From Deltaproteobacteria bacterium (lineage in GTDB: Bacteria > Desulfobacterota > Syntrophia > Syntrophales > UBA5619): a DNA stretch of 64,000 nucleotides. This document shows positions 8,281-17,531 of this stretch, piece by piece. The stretch is taken from positions 1 through 64,000 of the forward strand of contig JAJFTY010000038.1 in NCBI GenBank assembly GCA_021372695.1, given 5' to 3'. The position numbers and the translations under genes are program-made. The first letter of the stretch is position 1; every line of letters starts with the position of its first letter. The notes below the pieces were generated by a model. That model was given only the letters and a program-made list of their open reading frames with translations, was not told the DNA's origin and did not search any database.

Positions 8281-9273
8281 TTACTTCAGCGCGCCCTTTT
8301 CCTTGAAGAACTTCTGGGCGCCGGGATGGACGTACTTGAGGGCATCCGCCGTTACCTGTCCGACAGCCGTGGCCGGCGTCATTTTGGTGGCTCCCTTCCA
8401 GACTGCGGCCAGCTCCGTCTTGTGGTCGAAGATCGCCTTGACGATCTGGTAGAGCCTGTCCGCCGGGAAGCTGTCCATCGCTTGGAGGACGGCCGTGATG
8501 GCCAGCGTATCGACATCCTTCTCTATGCCGGCGTAGGAACCTTTGGCAAAAACCGTCTTGTGAAAAACGCCGGGATTCGCCTTCATGATCTTGTCTGCAA
8601 TCTCCCCTCCGATAGGCAGCATCATCATCTTCACGCCGGGCGTGGAAGCCATGTCGATGATGGACCCGGTCGGAACGGCGCCACTCCAGAAGAAGGCGTC
8701 GATCTTGCCGTCTTTGAGTGCCGCGACGGACTCGCTGGCCCCGAGTTTTTCCCGCTTGAAATCCTTATTCCAGTCGATGCCGAGCGCCTTGAGCACGTAG
8801 TCGGCCTGCTCCTCCGTGCCGCTGTTCGGGGCGCACGTGGAGACGCGCTTGCCCTTGAGCTGCATCACGTTCGTGATGCCCGTTGCGCTCGTGGTCACGA
8901 TATGGAGCGGCTGCTCGTAAAAACCGAGGACCATGCGGACGTTGTGCTTGCCCGCAAGTCCGGGCACCTTGCCCTCGTTGGCCCACACGACATGGTAGTC
9001 GTAGGCGAAGGCCAGTCCGGCCTTGCCGGCCGTCAGCAGTTTCAGGTTGTCGATCGCGGCCGTGGTGGCCTCGGAGGACGCCTCGGTGTTGGGGACGTAC
9101 TTGCCGACGATGCCGCCGATGGCCCCTCCCAGGGGATACCAGACGCCGCCCGTCCCGCCGGTGACGATGCTGAAGGACATTTTGGACTGGGCGTTGGCTC
9201 CCGTCGCCATGAAGAACGATACGGCAAGGACAAGCGCCAGCCCCGTAACGGTTTTGAATCCTCGAATGTTCAT
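8281..9273 (-). CDS. TAXI family TRAP transporter solute-binding protein
   Basis: A 330-residue periplasmic binding protein with an N-terminal signal peptide (hydrophobic TGLALVLAVSFFMATG, cleavage near ANAQ). The mature protein begins KMSFSIVTGGTGGVWYPLGG, the characteristic TAXI opening. Further landmarks are STCAPNSGTEEQ and DAFFWSGAVPTGSI. The ATG at 9273 has a strong AAGGAGG seven bases upstream. It pairs with the 630-residue fused permease encoded just upstream. Known TAXI ligands are amino acids or C4-type acids; here the ligand is unknown, though the tartrate context suggests an organic acid. Confidence 0.93.
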   Translation of the reverse strand: MNIRGFKTVTGLALVLAVSFFMATGANAQSKMSFSIVTGGTGGVWYPLGGAIGGIVGKYVPNTEASSEATTAAIDNLKLLTAGKAGLAFAYDYHVVWANEGKVPGLAGKHNVRMVLGFYEQPLHIVTTSATGITNVMQLKGKRVSTCAPNSGTEEQADYVLKALGIDWNKDFKREKLGASESVAALKDGKIDAFFWSGAVPTGSIIDMASTPGVKMMMLPIGGEIADKIMKANPGVFHKTVFAKGSYAGIEKDVDTLAITAVLQAMDSFPADRLYQIVKAIFDHKTELAAVWKGATKMTPATAVGQVTADALKYVHPGAQKFFKEKGALK

Positions 9274-9394
9274 GACCCACCTCCTTGAATGGTTAAGTAA
9301 TGATGCCGTTATCTCAAGAACCCTACTTCCGTCTCCGCCCAACGGGCCGCGATCGTGTCGGGCCGTCCGGGCTTAAAACCTTTCCCTGCCGCGT

Positions 9395-11287
9395 TCAAAC
9401 CGGGGCCTTGCCCGGCTGGACGAGGCCCGTCACCCGCAGGTGATGCAGAATCATCAGAATACCGGCTGCCAGCGGAACTATTCCCGGCAAGGACCAGCCG
9501 ATGGGGGCAATCACCATACCTATGGCCGCGACGATCAGGAGCACCCGTTCGACCATGGGAAACTTGGCGCGCATATAGCCGATGATTCCCAGGGAGAGAA
9601 AGAAGAGGGAGGTGAGGCTGGTCACCAGGGCCATGATGAAATCTGGCCAGTTGCCCCCCACGATCAGGAGGCTGTAACCGACCGTGGAAGCCGAAAAGTA
9701 GAAGGGAACCAGGAAGGCGGGCAGGGAGTATTTCCACGCCTGCATCATCGAGCCAAAGGGATTTCCCCCCGTGACAGCCGCCGCCGCGCAGGGTGAGAGC
9801 CCCACCGGCGGGGAGACTTCGGAAAGGACGGCGAAGTAGAAGGCCAAAAGGTGGGCCACGTGCATCGGGATGCCGATCTTGACCAGGGCGGGGGCGACCA
9901 TGACGACGGTCATGATGTAGGTCGCCGTGATCGGCAGGGAAAGGCCGATCAGCATCGAGGCCAGAAGGGCCAGGACCAGAGCGGCCAGCACCGATCCGCC
10001 GCTCAGGGACATGATGATGGCCGAGATCTTGAGGCCCAGGCCCGTCAGGGTGAAGGTTCCGACGATCAGACCCGCTGCTGCCAGGAGCACGGCGACGGGC
10101 AGCATGTTTTTGGCCCCCTCGATCATGGCGATGATGATCTTCCTGGGGGTCAGCCACTCATTATGGTCCCGGCTCAGGAAACTCGTCAGAATGGTTGTCG
10201 CGATGGCGCCCAGCGCCGCATATTCGGGCGACTTGTTCCAGATGACCAGAAGGGCCACCAGGACGACAATCGACAGCAGGTGATACCCCTTGGTCAGCAT
10301 CACGGTCCGAACGGGCTGCGCCTTGGTTTCCGGCGGGGCAAAGACATGCTTGCGGGCCTCCAGCTCCACCATGAACAGCGTGCCGACGTAGTAGAGGATG
10401 GTGGGAACGGTCACCATGACCACCACGTCCCAGAAGGAGACACCCATGAACTGCATGATCAGAAAGGCCGCGGCCCCCATCAGCGGCGGGGAGAGGACGG
10501 CCCCGATCCCGCCGGTGGCGATCAGCCCTGCGGCCATGTTCGGCGTGTAGCCCGCCTTCTGGAGGATCGGCCACATGATCGGCGTGACCGACATGGTGGT
10601 CGCAACCCCGCTTCCCTGCGGCCCGCCCAGGAGCGCCGAGGTGATGATCGCGCCCCGGCCGGCGCTCGCCGACTGCCGCCCCATCGTCGCCAGGGAGAGA
10701 TCCAGCCAGAAGCCGCCGGCGCCCGCCACGTCCATGAAGGTGCCGTAGACGACGAAGAGCATCACGAAGGAGGCGCTCACCGAAAGCGGCACGCCGAAGA
10801 TCCCCTCCAGCGTCATGTACATGTGGCCGACGATCCGGTCGAGGTCGTAGCTTTTGTGGGAGATGATATCGGGGAAGTAATTCCCGAAGTACATGTAGAG
10901 CAGGAACCCCACGACGACCAGGGTGAAGGTGTTGTCCACGAGGCGCCGGGAGATTTCCAAAAGAAGGATGATCGCGACGATGCCGAAGAAAAGGTCCAGC
11001 GGCTCCGGGAGCGTGGAGCGGCGGATGAACTGGTCCATGTCGAGGAAGGTATAGGCGATGGCGGCCACGCCCAGGATGGCCAGCGGGATGTCCAGCCAGA
11101 GCGTCCAACCGCCCGCATTCCGCCGGATCGGATAGACCACGAAGGCCAGCGCGAAAATGAAGGCCATGTGGACCATCCGGAAGGCATAGGTTTCGACCGG
11201 GATGACGGCGCCGTAAAGCGACCAGCCGACAAAGCCAACGTAGAGCGCACCGACCAACCAGGCCGCTATCCCACGTATTTCACGCAT
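9395..11287 (-). CDS. TRAP transporter fused permease (4TM+12TM, TAXI type)
   Basis: A 630-residue integral membrane protein joining the small (DctQ-like) and large (DctM-like) subunits, the standard arrangement for TAXI systems. Many hydrophobic segments run through the whole length. Typical large-subunit stretches are GAIITSALLGGPQGSGVAT, GGIGAVLSPPLMGAAAF and SEVSPPVGLSPCAAAA. It should import the ligand captured by the TAXI binding protein, driven by a Na+ or H+ gradient. It is first in a three-gene operon read from a strong sigma70 promoter at 11454-11482. A long open frame on the opposite strand is only a shadow of this gene. Confidence 0.93.
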   Translation of the reverse strand: MREIRGIAAWLVGALYVGFVGWSLYGAVIPVETYAFRMVHMAFIFALAFVVYPIRRNAGGWTLWLDIPLAILGVAAIAYTFLDMDQFIRRSTLPEPLDLFFGIVAIILLLEISRRLVDNTFTLVVVGFLLYMYFGNYFPDIISHKSYDLDRIVGHMYMTLEGIFGVPLSVSASFVMLFVVYGTFMDVAGAGGFWLDLSLATMGRQSASAGRGAIITSALLGGPQGSGVATTMSVTPIMWPILQKAGYTPNMAAGLIATGGIGAVLSPPLMGAAAFLIMQFMGVSFWDVVVMVTVPTILYYVGTLFMVELEARKHVFAPPETKAQPVRTVMLTKGYHLLSIVVLVALLVIWNKSPEYAALGAIATTILTSFLSRDHNEWLTPRKIIIAMIEGAKNMLPVAVLLAAAGLIVGTFTLTGLGLKISAIIMSLSGGSVLAALVLALLASMLIGLSLPITATYIMTVVMVAPALVKIGIPMHVAHLLAFYFAVLSEVSPPVGLSPCAAAAVTGGNPFGSMMQAWKYSLPAFLVPFYFSASTVGYSLLIVGGNWPDFIMALVTSLTSLFFLSLGIIGYMRAKFPMVERVLLIVAAIGMVIAPIGWSLPGIVPLAAGILMILHHLRVTGLVQPGKAPV

Positions 11288-11453
11288 TTCTCTTCGCCTC
11301 CATCATCATCTGCCGCAGATCGAATAACCTGGCCCGGCAGCGGCCAAGGGTTCGCCCGGGGCGAACCGTGAATGCCTGTCTTCCGGAGGCTACGTGCCGT
11401 TCCGGATGGCTTACAAACGCGAAGTGTCTGGGGAATCTGCACGAAACGCGCGC

Positions 11454-11482
11454 ACTATAGGGAAATGTCTCCCGCCTGTCAA
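11454..11482 (-). promoter_or_regulatory. strong sigma70 promoter of the TAXI-TRAP operon
   Basis: Reading on the minus strand: TTGACA (11482-11477), 17-base spacer, TATAGT (11459-11454). The match is near consensus. Transcription should begin near 11447, about 160 bases before the permease start at 11287. The TAXI-TRAP genes can therefore be expressed independently of the tartrate operon upstream. Confidence 0.75.
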
Positions 11483-11575
11483 GCAGAAGTGGGAAAACGG
11501 GCCGAGAATTGCGCATCCGACCGGTTCTCAGGGGGATGCGGTCTCCGGGCTACTCGGCTGTCCGGGGGCGTAAGG

Positions 11576-12679
11576 TCACGCGACCCGGTAGCGCTGGATG
11601 TTCTCCTCGGGAATCTCCAGCCCCAACCCCGGTTTCTGCGGCGGGTACATACGGCCGTCTTTGATCGTCATGGGCTCTGCAAACGCGCTTGCCACCCAGG
11701 GCATGTATTCGATGGAACCGCTATCCAGAACGCCGCAGGCAATCTGGATCGAGCTTTCCATCATGTGGTGCGGCTCAACCGGCAGGTTGGCCACGTCGGC
11801 CAGAGTCACCACCTTGACCATCTCGGTAATCCCGCCGACCCGGATGATGTCCGGCTGAAGGATGTCCACCGCCCCGGCCCGGAGGAAGGCGGCGAATTCG
11901 TAGCGCGACCCCAGCGTCTCTCCCAGGGCGATGGGGATGTCCAGCTCCGCCGCGAGCCGCGCGTGACCGGGAATGTCCTCGCACAGCATAGGCTCTTCCA
12001 GCCAGGCGATTCCCAACTGCTCTAACTCGCGCCCCACCCGCACGGCCGTCGGGTAGTCCCATTTCTGGTTGGCGTCGACGGCGATCCAAACCTTGTCGCC
12101 CAGGGCCTTGCGGACCTCCCGGACCCGCTGGATATCGGTCCGGTGATCCGCGTGTCCGATCTTCATCTTGATGCCGAACATCCCCTGGGCCTGATACGGC
12201 TCGAAGGCCTTCACAATCTCGGAGGGGCTCATGTAGAGCCAGCCGCCGTCGGAGTAGTAGCACGCCGCGCTCTCCCGGCGGCCCCCCAGAAGCTTGTAAA
12301 CCGGCAACCCGGCGATCTTTCCCTTGATGTCCCACAGGGCCAGATCGACCGCCGCCTGGGCCTGGATAGCTATGCCGCGCCGGCCGCCCGTCTGGAGCCG
12401 CTTGTAAAGCCTGTGCCACAGGCGTTCATGGTCGAGGGCATCCTCGCCGATGAGCAGCGGCGTAAAGTCATCCTGCAGTATGCAGCGGGTGGCCGTATCT
12501 CCCCCCAACAGGCTCCACGAGTACCCGACCCCCGTCGTCCCGTCTTCGGTGGTGATGAAGACAACCGGCATATTCACCATACTGACCGGGCCCCCCTTCT
12601 GGCTGGTGGAATGGGCAGCCTGCATCGGGCGCGGTAGCGGCATCCGCAGCAACTCGACCCTGACTTCGGTGATCTTCAT
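11576..12679 (-). CDS. mandelate racemase-type enolase superfamily enzyme (acid-sugar dehydratase/racemase)
   Basis: A 367-residue enolase-superfamily enzyme. Its catalytic set can be laid on mandelate racemase with a constant +7 offset. It has the K-x-K pair K171/K173 (KMKIG), metal ligands D202, E228 and E254, and the base dyad D277/H304 (VEPHH). That places it in the mandelate-racemase subgroup, which abstracts the proton alpha to a carboxylate and usually dehydrates aldonic or aldaric acids. The substrate is not assignable by eye; talarate/galactarate, gluconate-type or tartrate-related acids are candidates. It lies between the TctC gene and the TAXI-TRAP operon. ATG at 12679 follows GGGAG. 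A 288-base gap downstream holds the TAXI-TRAP promoter. Confidence 0.88.
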   Translation of the reverse strand: MKITEVRVELLRMPLPRPMQAAHSTSQKGGPVSMVNMPVVFITTEDGTTGVGYSWSLLGGDTATRCILQDDFTPLLIGEDALDHERLWHRLYKRLQTGGRRGIAIQAQAAVDLALWDIKGKIAGLPVYKLLGGRRESAACYYSDGGWLYMSPSEIVKAFEPYQAQGMFGIKMKIGHADHRTDIQRVREVRKALGDKVWIAVDANQKWDYPTAVRVGRELEQLGIAWLEEPMLCEDIPGHARLAAELDIPIALGETLGSRYEFAAFLRAGAVDILQPDIIRVGGITEMVKVVTLADVANLPVEPHHMMESSIQIACGVLDSGSIEYMPWVASAFAEPMTIKDGRMYPPQKPGLGLEIPEENIQRYRVA

Positions 12680-12705
12680 GATGGTGTTTTCTCCCTGAAC
12701 TTATT

Positions 12706-12766
12706 CGGCTCCCCGTCCGCCTCGAACGGGGAGCCGATCATAATGCTCTCCGCGGCAAGCCGCGGA
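12706..12766 (-). terminator. two stable hairpins between tctC and the enolase gene
   Basis: The arms CGGCTCCCCGT (12706-12716) and ACGGGGAGCCG (12726-12736) pair perfectly over 11 bases. A second hairpin has arms TCCGCGG (12749-12755) and CCGCGGA (12760-12766). Neither has a T run, so they may stabilise mRNA ends or reduce read-through rather than terminate fully. Confidence 0.45.
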
Positions 12767-12789
12767 TCATACATACCGGAACGGACCTG

Positions 12790-13761
12790 CTACTTCTTGA
12801 TCCTTCCCAGTTCCTTCATGATCTGCTCGTACTCGACCATCTTCTTCTTGACCAGGGCGAGCGACGCCTCGGGGCCCATGAACTCCGTCTTGAAGGCGTT
12901 CTGGTCCATCTTCTTCTTGACCTCCGGGTCTTTCATGACCTTCTCGAAGGCATCGGCCAGGATCTTGACGATCTCATCCGGCGTGCCCGGGGGGGCGGCC
13001 ACGCCCCGGTAGGCGCCCTCCACGATGTCGTAGCCCTGTTCCTTGAACGTCGGTACGTCGGGAAGGACCTCCATCCGTTTGTCAGAGGCGATGGCCAGTG
13101 CCCGGAACCGTCCCTTGTGCTGTGCCGCCATGGTGGAGTAACTCATCAGCGCCGTCACGTGGCTGCCCAGGAGGGCGGGGATGGCCGAGCCGGTCCCGCC
13201 GAAGGGGATGTAGGTCAACTGAATGCCCGCTGCCTTGCTGAGCATCGTGGTGCCGAGGTCGTTCGCCGACGAGGTTCCACTGCCGCCGACGGTGAAGACG
13301 CCGGCGGGGAGCTTCTTGGCGGCCTCGACGAAGTCCTTGAGCGTCTTGTAGGGGCTGTCATTCCGGACCAGGAGGACGTTCGGCGTGCTCTCGAACATGT
13401 AGATCTGTTTCAGGTCGAGCGTCTTGTACCCGGCATTGCCCATCTCCAGCGGCTGGAGGACCGTGTGGGGCAGGTTGTGGCCGGCGATCGTGTAGCCATC
13501 CGGCGTGGTCCGCGTCAGCTCCGCCCAGCAGAGGGCTCCGCCGCCGCCGATCTGGTAGGTGATGGCGACATCCACGCCCAGGGCCTTCTTCAGTGCCGCC
13601 TCCTGGAAGCGGGCGGTGATGTCCGACTCCCCGCCCGGGTTGAAGCAGATCTTGTAGGTGATCCGTTTGCTCGGGAACTTGTCCGCTGCCGAGGCCGTGC
13701 CGACCCATGCCAGGGACATAACGAAGAAGAGAACGATTAAACCGATGGTGATCTTTTTCAT
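12790..13761 (-). CDS. TctC/Bug family tripartite tricarboxylate transporter binding protein
   Basis: A 323-residue periplasmic binding protein of the Bug/TctC family. It has an N-terminal signal peptide (MKKITIGLIVLFFVMSLAWVG, cut near TASAA). Typical landmarks are ITYKICFNPGGESDITAR, the LTYIPFGGTGSAIPALLG phosphate/carboxylate loop, and LPDVPTFKEQGYD. AGGAGGG stands four bases before ATG 13761. It supplies ligand to the TctA/TctB permease encoded upstream; the gene order with tartrate dehydrogenase suggests tartrate or a related dicarboxylate, which is inference. A 174-base gap with a small GC hairpin separates it from tctA and may let the binding protein be made in excess. Confidence 0.93.
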   Translation of the reverse strand: MKKITIGLIVLFFVMSLAWVGTASAADKFPSKRITYKICFNPGGESDITARFQEAALKKALGVDVAITYQIGGGGALCWAELTRTTPDGYTIAGHNLPHTVLQPLEMGNAGYKTLDLKQIYMFESTPNVLLVRNDSPYKTLKDFVEAAKKLPAGVFTVGGSGTSSANDLGTTMLSKAAGIQLTYIPFGGTGSAIPALLGSHVTALMSYSTMAAQHKGRFRALAIASDKRMEVLPDVPTFKEQGYDIVEGAYRGVAAPPGTPDEIVKILADAFEKVMKDPEVKKKMDQNAFKTEFMGPEASLALVKKKMVEYEQIMKELGRIKK

Positions 13762-13935
13762 ATTTGCCCTCCTAAAAATGGTTGATGGTTCCGATATCAG
13801 GTGCCCTGCGTTCTCTGCGGGCATCCGCCTATGAATCCAACCGCGTCACGGAAGAGATGTGGTGCCTCGACCGCTAGCGCGGGATGCTCAAAATGAAACG
13901 GCCCTGCCTGTGGAATCCTTCCTTTCCGATGACGA

Positions 13936-15447
13936 TCAGTATTCCGCATCGTCCGTGACCACCTCCGGTGCCTTGGCCTTGATCTGGGCCCACACCCCAC
14001 GGCCGATCGAGAGGAAGGCCAGTGCCATGAAGACCGCGGAGATGGGGCGGGTGAAGAAGAGCAGCGGCGACCCCTGCGAGATGAGCAGCGACTGCCCGAG
14101 CGCCGTCTCCAGCATCTGCGCCAGGACGCTTGCCAGGACCATCGGGGCGACGGGGTAGCCGAGCTTCCGCATGAAGTACCCGATCACGCCGAAGATGAGC
14201 ATCACCCAGATGTCGAAGGTCTGAAACCGGACGCTGTAGGTCCCGACGAGGGCGCAAAAGACGATCAGAGGGCCCAGGATGTAGAAGGGGATGCGGACGA
14301 TCCGGACCCATATCCCGATCAGCGGCAGATTGAGGACCAGGAGCATGACGTTGCCGATGTACATGCTGGCGATGACGGCCCAGACGAAATCGGGGTTCGT
14401 GATGAAAAGCATTGGACCGGGCTGAAGGCCGTACATCATCAGCCCTCCGAGGAGGACCGCCATCGACGGTGCCGTGGGCAGCCCGAAGGAGAAGAGCGGC
14501 ACGAACCCGGCCGTGGAGGTGGCGTTGTTGGATGCCTCCGGGGCCGCAACCCCCTGCATGGCCCCGTTGCCGAACAACTCGGGTGTCTTGGAGACCCTCT
14601 TTTCGAGGTCGTAGGCCACGAAGGAGGTGACCGACGGGGCGCATCCGGGGAGGAGCCCCAGCAGGAACCCGACGACCGTGGACCGCAGGAATGTTCCCCA
14701 GCAGGGCTTCAGGTCGGCCCAGGTGGGCATCCAGTTCCCGACATCCATCTTGCTGATGGTGGTGAGCCGCTGCTCCACGTTGATCATCACCTCGCTGATG
14801 GCGAAGAGGCCCACGATGACGGCGATGAAATCGACACCGACCGTCAGCGTGACGGATCCAAAGGTCAGCCGCTCCGCCCCGGTGAGGGGATCCTGACCGA
14901 TCAGGGCGGCCGTGAGTCCCAGGGCCGTTGAGATGATCCCCTTCAGAAGGGCGCGGCCGGAGAGGCTGATCACGAGGCTGAGCCCCATGAACATCAGGGC
15001 AAAATACTCCGGCGGGCCGAAGACGACGGCGAACTGGGCCAGCGTCGGGGCAAAAAGGGTCAGCGCGATCACGCTGAGCGTTCCCGCGACGAAGGAGGCG
15101 ATGGCTGCGATGGCCAGGGCCGGGCCCGCCTTGCCCTGTTTGGCCAACTGATAGCCGTCCATCGCCGTCGGTACGGAAGAGGCTTCGCCGGGGATGTTGA
15201 CGACGATGGCCGTGGTCGACCCGCCGTACATGGCGCCGTAGTAGATCGACGCCATCATGATGATGGCCGCTGTCGGCGGAAGCACCGTGGTCAGCGGGAG
15301 CAGGATGGCGATTCCCGAGACGGGCCCGATGCCGGGAAGGACCCCGACGAGCGTGCCGATGAAACAGCCCACCAAAGCCCAGAAGAGATTCTGCCAAGTC
15401 AGGGCGATTGCAAATCCCTGCAAGAGATAATCAAAGGAAAATCCCAT
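13936..15447 (-). CDS. tctA: TctA family tripartite tricarboxylate transporter large permease
   Basis: A 503-residue, highly hydrophobic large membrane subunit of a TTT transporter. Family signatures include GVLPGIGPVSGIAILLP near residue 40, SIYYGAMYGGSTTAIVVNIPG near 95, and GLLPGCAPSVTSFVAYDLEKR in the second half, reflecting the internal repeat of TctA. AGGAGG lies five bases before the ATG. The tctB stop at 15457 leaves nine bases between the two genes. With TctB and TctC it forms a secondary, gradient-driven importer for carboxylates. Confidence 0.95.
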   Translation of the reverse strand: MGFSFDYLLQGFAIALTWQNLFWALVGCFIGTLVGVLPGIGPVSGIAILLPLTTVLPPTAAIIMMASIYYGAMYGGSTTAIVVNIPGEASSVPTAMDGYQLAKQGKAGPALAIAAIASFVAGTLSVIALTLFAPTLAQFAVVFGPPEYFALMFMGLSLVISLSGRALLKGIISTALGLTAALIGQDPLTGAERLTFGSVTLTVGVDFIAVIVGLFAISEVMINVEQRLTTISKMDVGNWMPTWADLKPCWGTFLRSTVVGFLLGLLPGCAPSVTSFVAYDLEKRVSKTPELFGNGAMQGVAAPEASNNATSTAGFVPLFSFGLPTAPSMAVLLGGLMMYGLQPGPMLFITNPDFVWAVIASMYIGNVMLLVLNLPLIGIWVRIVRIPFYILGPLIVFCALVGTYSVRFQTFDIWVMLIFGVIGYFMRKLGYPVAPMVLASVLAQMLETALGQSLLISQGSPLLFFTRPISAVFMALAFLSIGRGVWAQIKAKAPEVVTDDAEY

Positions 15448-15456
15448 ATCGTCCTC

Positions 15457-15921
15457 CTAATCCAGGAAGGGACCCGCTGGAAATGAAAGTGCGAGCAGAC
15501 GGATGAACAGAAAGTAAGAGATCGCAGCGGTGACCAGGCTGATCACGATCGCGAGCAACCACTTCGATCGCTTCAGGTACCAGATCGAAAAGGCGATGTA
15601 CAGAAACGAGGCGAGCGGCAGCCCGAGCGGGTTGAGCAGGACGATGTAGCAGGCGATGCTCGCCAGGACGACCATGATCGTCCGGACTCCCTCCTTGTCC
15701 GGCCAGTGGATGGTCAGATCGGCCCCGCGGATGTTCCATGACTTCAGGGCAAGGCCTGCTCCGCACAGGAGCATCAGGATGCCGACGACCATGGGGAAGG
15801 TTTCGGGAGGCAGTCGATGGGCAGCCCCTCCCGTGATCAACGTCGAGGCATAGATGATGAAGATGCCGAACAGGGCGATTCCGCAACCCACGACAATATC
15901 GGCCTTTCTCTGTGTCTTCAC
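15457..15921 (-). CDS. tctB: TctB family tripartite tricarboxylate transporter small permease
   Basis: A 154-residue small membrane subunit with four predicted hydrophobic segments (about 10-30, 43-60, 80-115 and 120-150). Its position immediately upstream of tctA, its size and its topology identify it more than any motif. It forms the permease complex with TctA. The 268-base gap upstream, towards the dehydrogenase gene, holds a strong GC hairpin at 16131-16163. Confidence 0.88.
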   Translation of the reverse strand: MKTQRKADIVVGCGIALFGIFIIYASTLITGGAAHRLPPETFPMVVGILMLLCGAGLALKSWNIRGADLTIHWPDKEGVRTIMVVLASIACYIVLLNPLGLPLASFLYIAFSIWYLKRSKWLLAIVISLVTAAISYFLFIRLLALSFPAGPFLD

Positions 15922-16130
15922 AAGAAATCACCTCCGAGTCCGATGAGTTTCAGGAGGATGGCACCTCCCGCGGTTTACGCAACGGCTGATCGACGGCCGT
16001 CCTTCGTGAGCCGGACGGCCGGGAATGACGGCCGGTCAATTATCATCAATGCTCACTAAACGCAAGGACAATGCCGACGCCGCGGCCGATGGCATTCCCC
16101 CATCCGGTTTGGGGATGGTTCCGGCCGCCC

Positions 16131-16163
16131 CGGGGGAGCAGGCCTTGCGAGCCTGGTCCCCCG
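16131..16163 (-). terminator. strong GC hairpin downstream of the dehydrogenase gene
   Basis: CGGGGGAGCAGG (16131-16142) and CCTGGTCCCCCG (16152-16163) pair over 12 positions with one mismatch, 27 bases after the dehydrogenase stop. There is no T run. It may partially terminate or protect the upstream mRNA segment and set lower expression of the Tct genes. Confidence 0.45.
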
Positions 16164-16189
16164 GAGAGATGAAGATGGCGATCTTTCCT

Positions 16190-17350
16190 TTACGGTTTCA
16201 GTTTGAGGAGCCTGTCGGCGATGGCGTCGCCCATGTCGCTGCACGTCGATTTGCCGCCGATGTCAAAGGTGCGGACCTTTCCGGCATCGAGGACCTCCTC
16301 GGTCGCCTGCTCCACCAGCGCGGCCGCGCGGTCTTCGCCCAGATGCTCCAGCATGAGCTTCCCGGCAAGGATCTGGGCGATCGGGTTGGCCTTGTTGAGC
16401 CCCTTGTACTTCGGGGCCGAACCGGAGATGGGTTCGAACATCGAGACTCCCGCCTTCCGGTCCGGGTTGATGTTGCCGCCCGGTGCGAATCCCAAACCGC
16501 CCACCGTCGACGCCGCAAGGTCGGAGAGGATGTCGCCGAACATGTTGGGCGCTACGATCACCTGGAAATACTCGGGGCGCTTGACGAGCCACATGGTTGC
16601 CGCATCCACAATGGCGAAATCCAGTTCGATGTCCGGATAGTTCTTGGCCACCTCCGTGGCTTTATCGACCCACATGCCGTAGATCTTCGTCAGCACGTTG
16701 GCCTTGTGGAGGACCGTGACGCGGGTGAGCTTCTTCTTCCTGGCCAGCTCGAAGCCGTATCGGATCGTCCGCTCCGCGTTCCGGCCGGTCATGGCACCGA
16801 TCTGGTAGCCTATCTCGTCCGCCGGATCCAGGTCGATGTCCACATTGAAACGGGCCGTGCAGAGCTTTCTCTTCATCACCAGTTCATCGTGGCTTTTTGC
16901 ACCCGTGAAGCGTCCGCCGAGACCGACGTAAAAGTCTTCGCTGTTTTCGCGGATAAAATGGATGTCGATGTCGTGGGGCTTCTTCCCGGCCAGCGGCGAA
17001 GGGATGCCGCGATAGAGCTTGGCAGGCCGCAGGTTGATGTACTGGTCGAAGTAGAAGCGCATCCAGAGGAGAAATCCCCCCTGATTCACGGAGTGTGGCA
17101 CCCGGTCGTCGCCGATGGCGCCGAAGTAAACGGCGTCGTGCTTGCCCAGCTCGGCCAGTTGCTCTTCGCTCGTCAGGGTAGGCTCGCCTTTACGGTATTG
17201 CAGCCAGTGATCGGCGCCGTAGGGATACTCCTTCCAGTTCCAGGTGATCCCCGCAACCTCGGCTGCGGCGTCCATGACCTTCTTTCCTTCCCGCAGGATT
17301 TCGGGACCGATGCCATCCCCCCCGATCAGGGCTACACTGTATGTCTTCAT
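16190..17350 (-). CDS. isocitrate/isopropylmalate dehydrogenase family enzyme, probable tartrate dehydrogenase
   Basis: A 386-residue NAD(P)-dependent, metal-requiring beta-decarboxylating dehydrogenase. Landmarks are ALIGGDGIGPEI at the N terminus, LLWMRFYFDQYINLRPAKL (substrate Arg region), FAIVDAATMWLV, and PNMFGDILSDLAA with the metal-binding Asp residues, followed by FEPISGSAPKY. The tartrate/D-malate branch is favoured because the gene is divergent from a PrpR-type activator and tarD, and heads a Tct transporter operon. Isopropylmalate dehydrogenase (LeuB) is unlikely, as no leu genes are near. ATG at 17350 has AAGGAGG six bases upstream; an upstream extension has no support. A sigma54 promoter lies about 60 bases before the ATG. 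Confidence 0.85.
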   Translation of the reverse strand: MKTYSVALIGGDGIGPEILREGKKVMDAAAEVAGITWNWKEYPYGADHWLQYRKGEPTLTSEEQLAELGKHDAVYFGAIGDDRVPHSVNQGGFLLWMRFYFDQYINLRPAKLYRGIPSPLAGKKPHDIDIHFIRENSEDFYVGLGGRFTGAKSHDELVMKRKLCTARFNVDIDLDPADEIGYQIGAMTGRNAERTIRYGFELARKKKLTRVTVLHKANVLTKIYGMWVDKATEVAKNYPDIELDFAIVDAATMWLVKRPEYFQVIVAPNMFGDILSDLAASTVGGLGFAPGGNINPDRKAGVSMFEPISGSAPKYKGLNKANPIAQILAGKLMLEHLGEDRAAALVEQATEEVLDAGKVRTFDIGGKSTCSDMGDAIADRLLKLKP

Positions 17351-17407
17351 GTGAACCTCCTTGTTTTTTGATGTCGGTGAACGCGATTGGCTCCTTGGCA
17401 ATGATAC

Positions 17408-17423
17408 TGCAAATGCAATGCCA
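17408..17423 (-). promoter_or_regulatory. sigma54 promoter of the tartrate dehydrogenase-tct operon
   Basis: On the minus strand it reads TGGCATTGCATTTGCA, with GG (17422-17421) and GC (17410-17409) 10 bases apart. The start of transcription should be near 17397, about 47 bases before the ATG at 17350. The divergently encoded sigma54 activator begins at 17532, and TGTTTCA at about 17506 may be part of its binding site. Confidence 0.75.
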
Positions 17424-17531
17424 CTCGGAAACAGCGGTTTTTGGGGTGCCCGCCGGAGAAATCTGCTTGCGGCGCAACGATAAATGGATTAAATCGTGTC
17501 AAACTGTTTCATTCTGATTCAGGAGGATTCC

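Noticed and set aside
9851..11371. Open frame of about 500 codons on the plus strand
   Set aside because: It lies antisense to the TRAP permease, is rich in Asp, Gly, His and Arg, and has no family motif; it is a shadow caused by high GC.
12709..12722. Possible sigma54 promoter before the mandelate-racemase-type gene
   Set aside because: GG-N10-GC spacing occurs, but the TGGCA and TTGC blocks are absent and the sequence is part of a strong hairpin.
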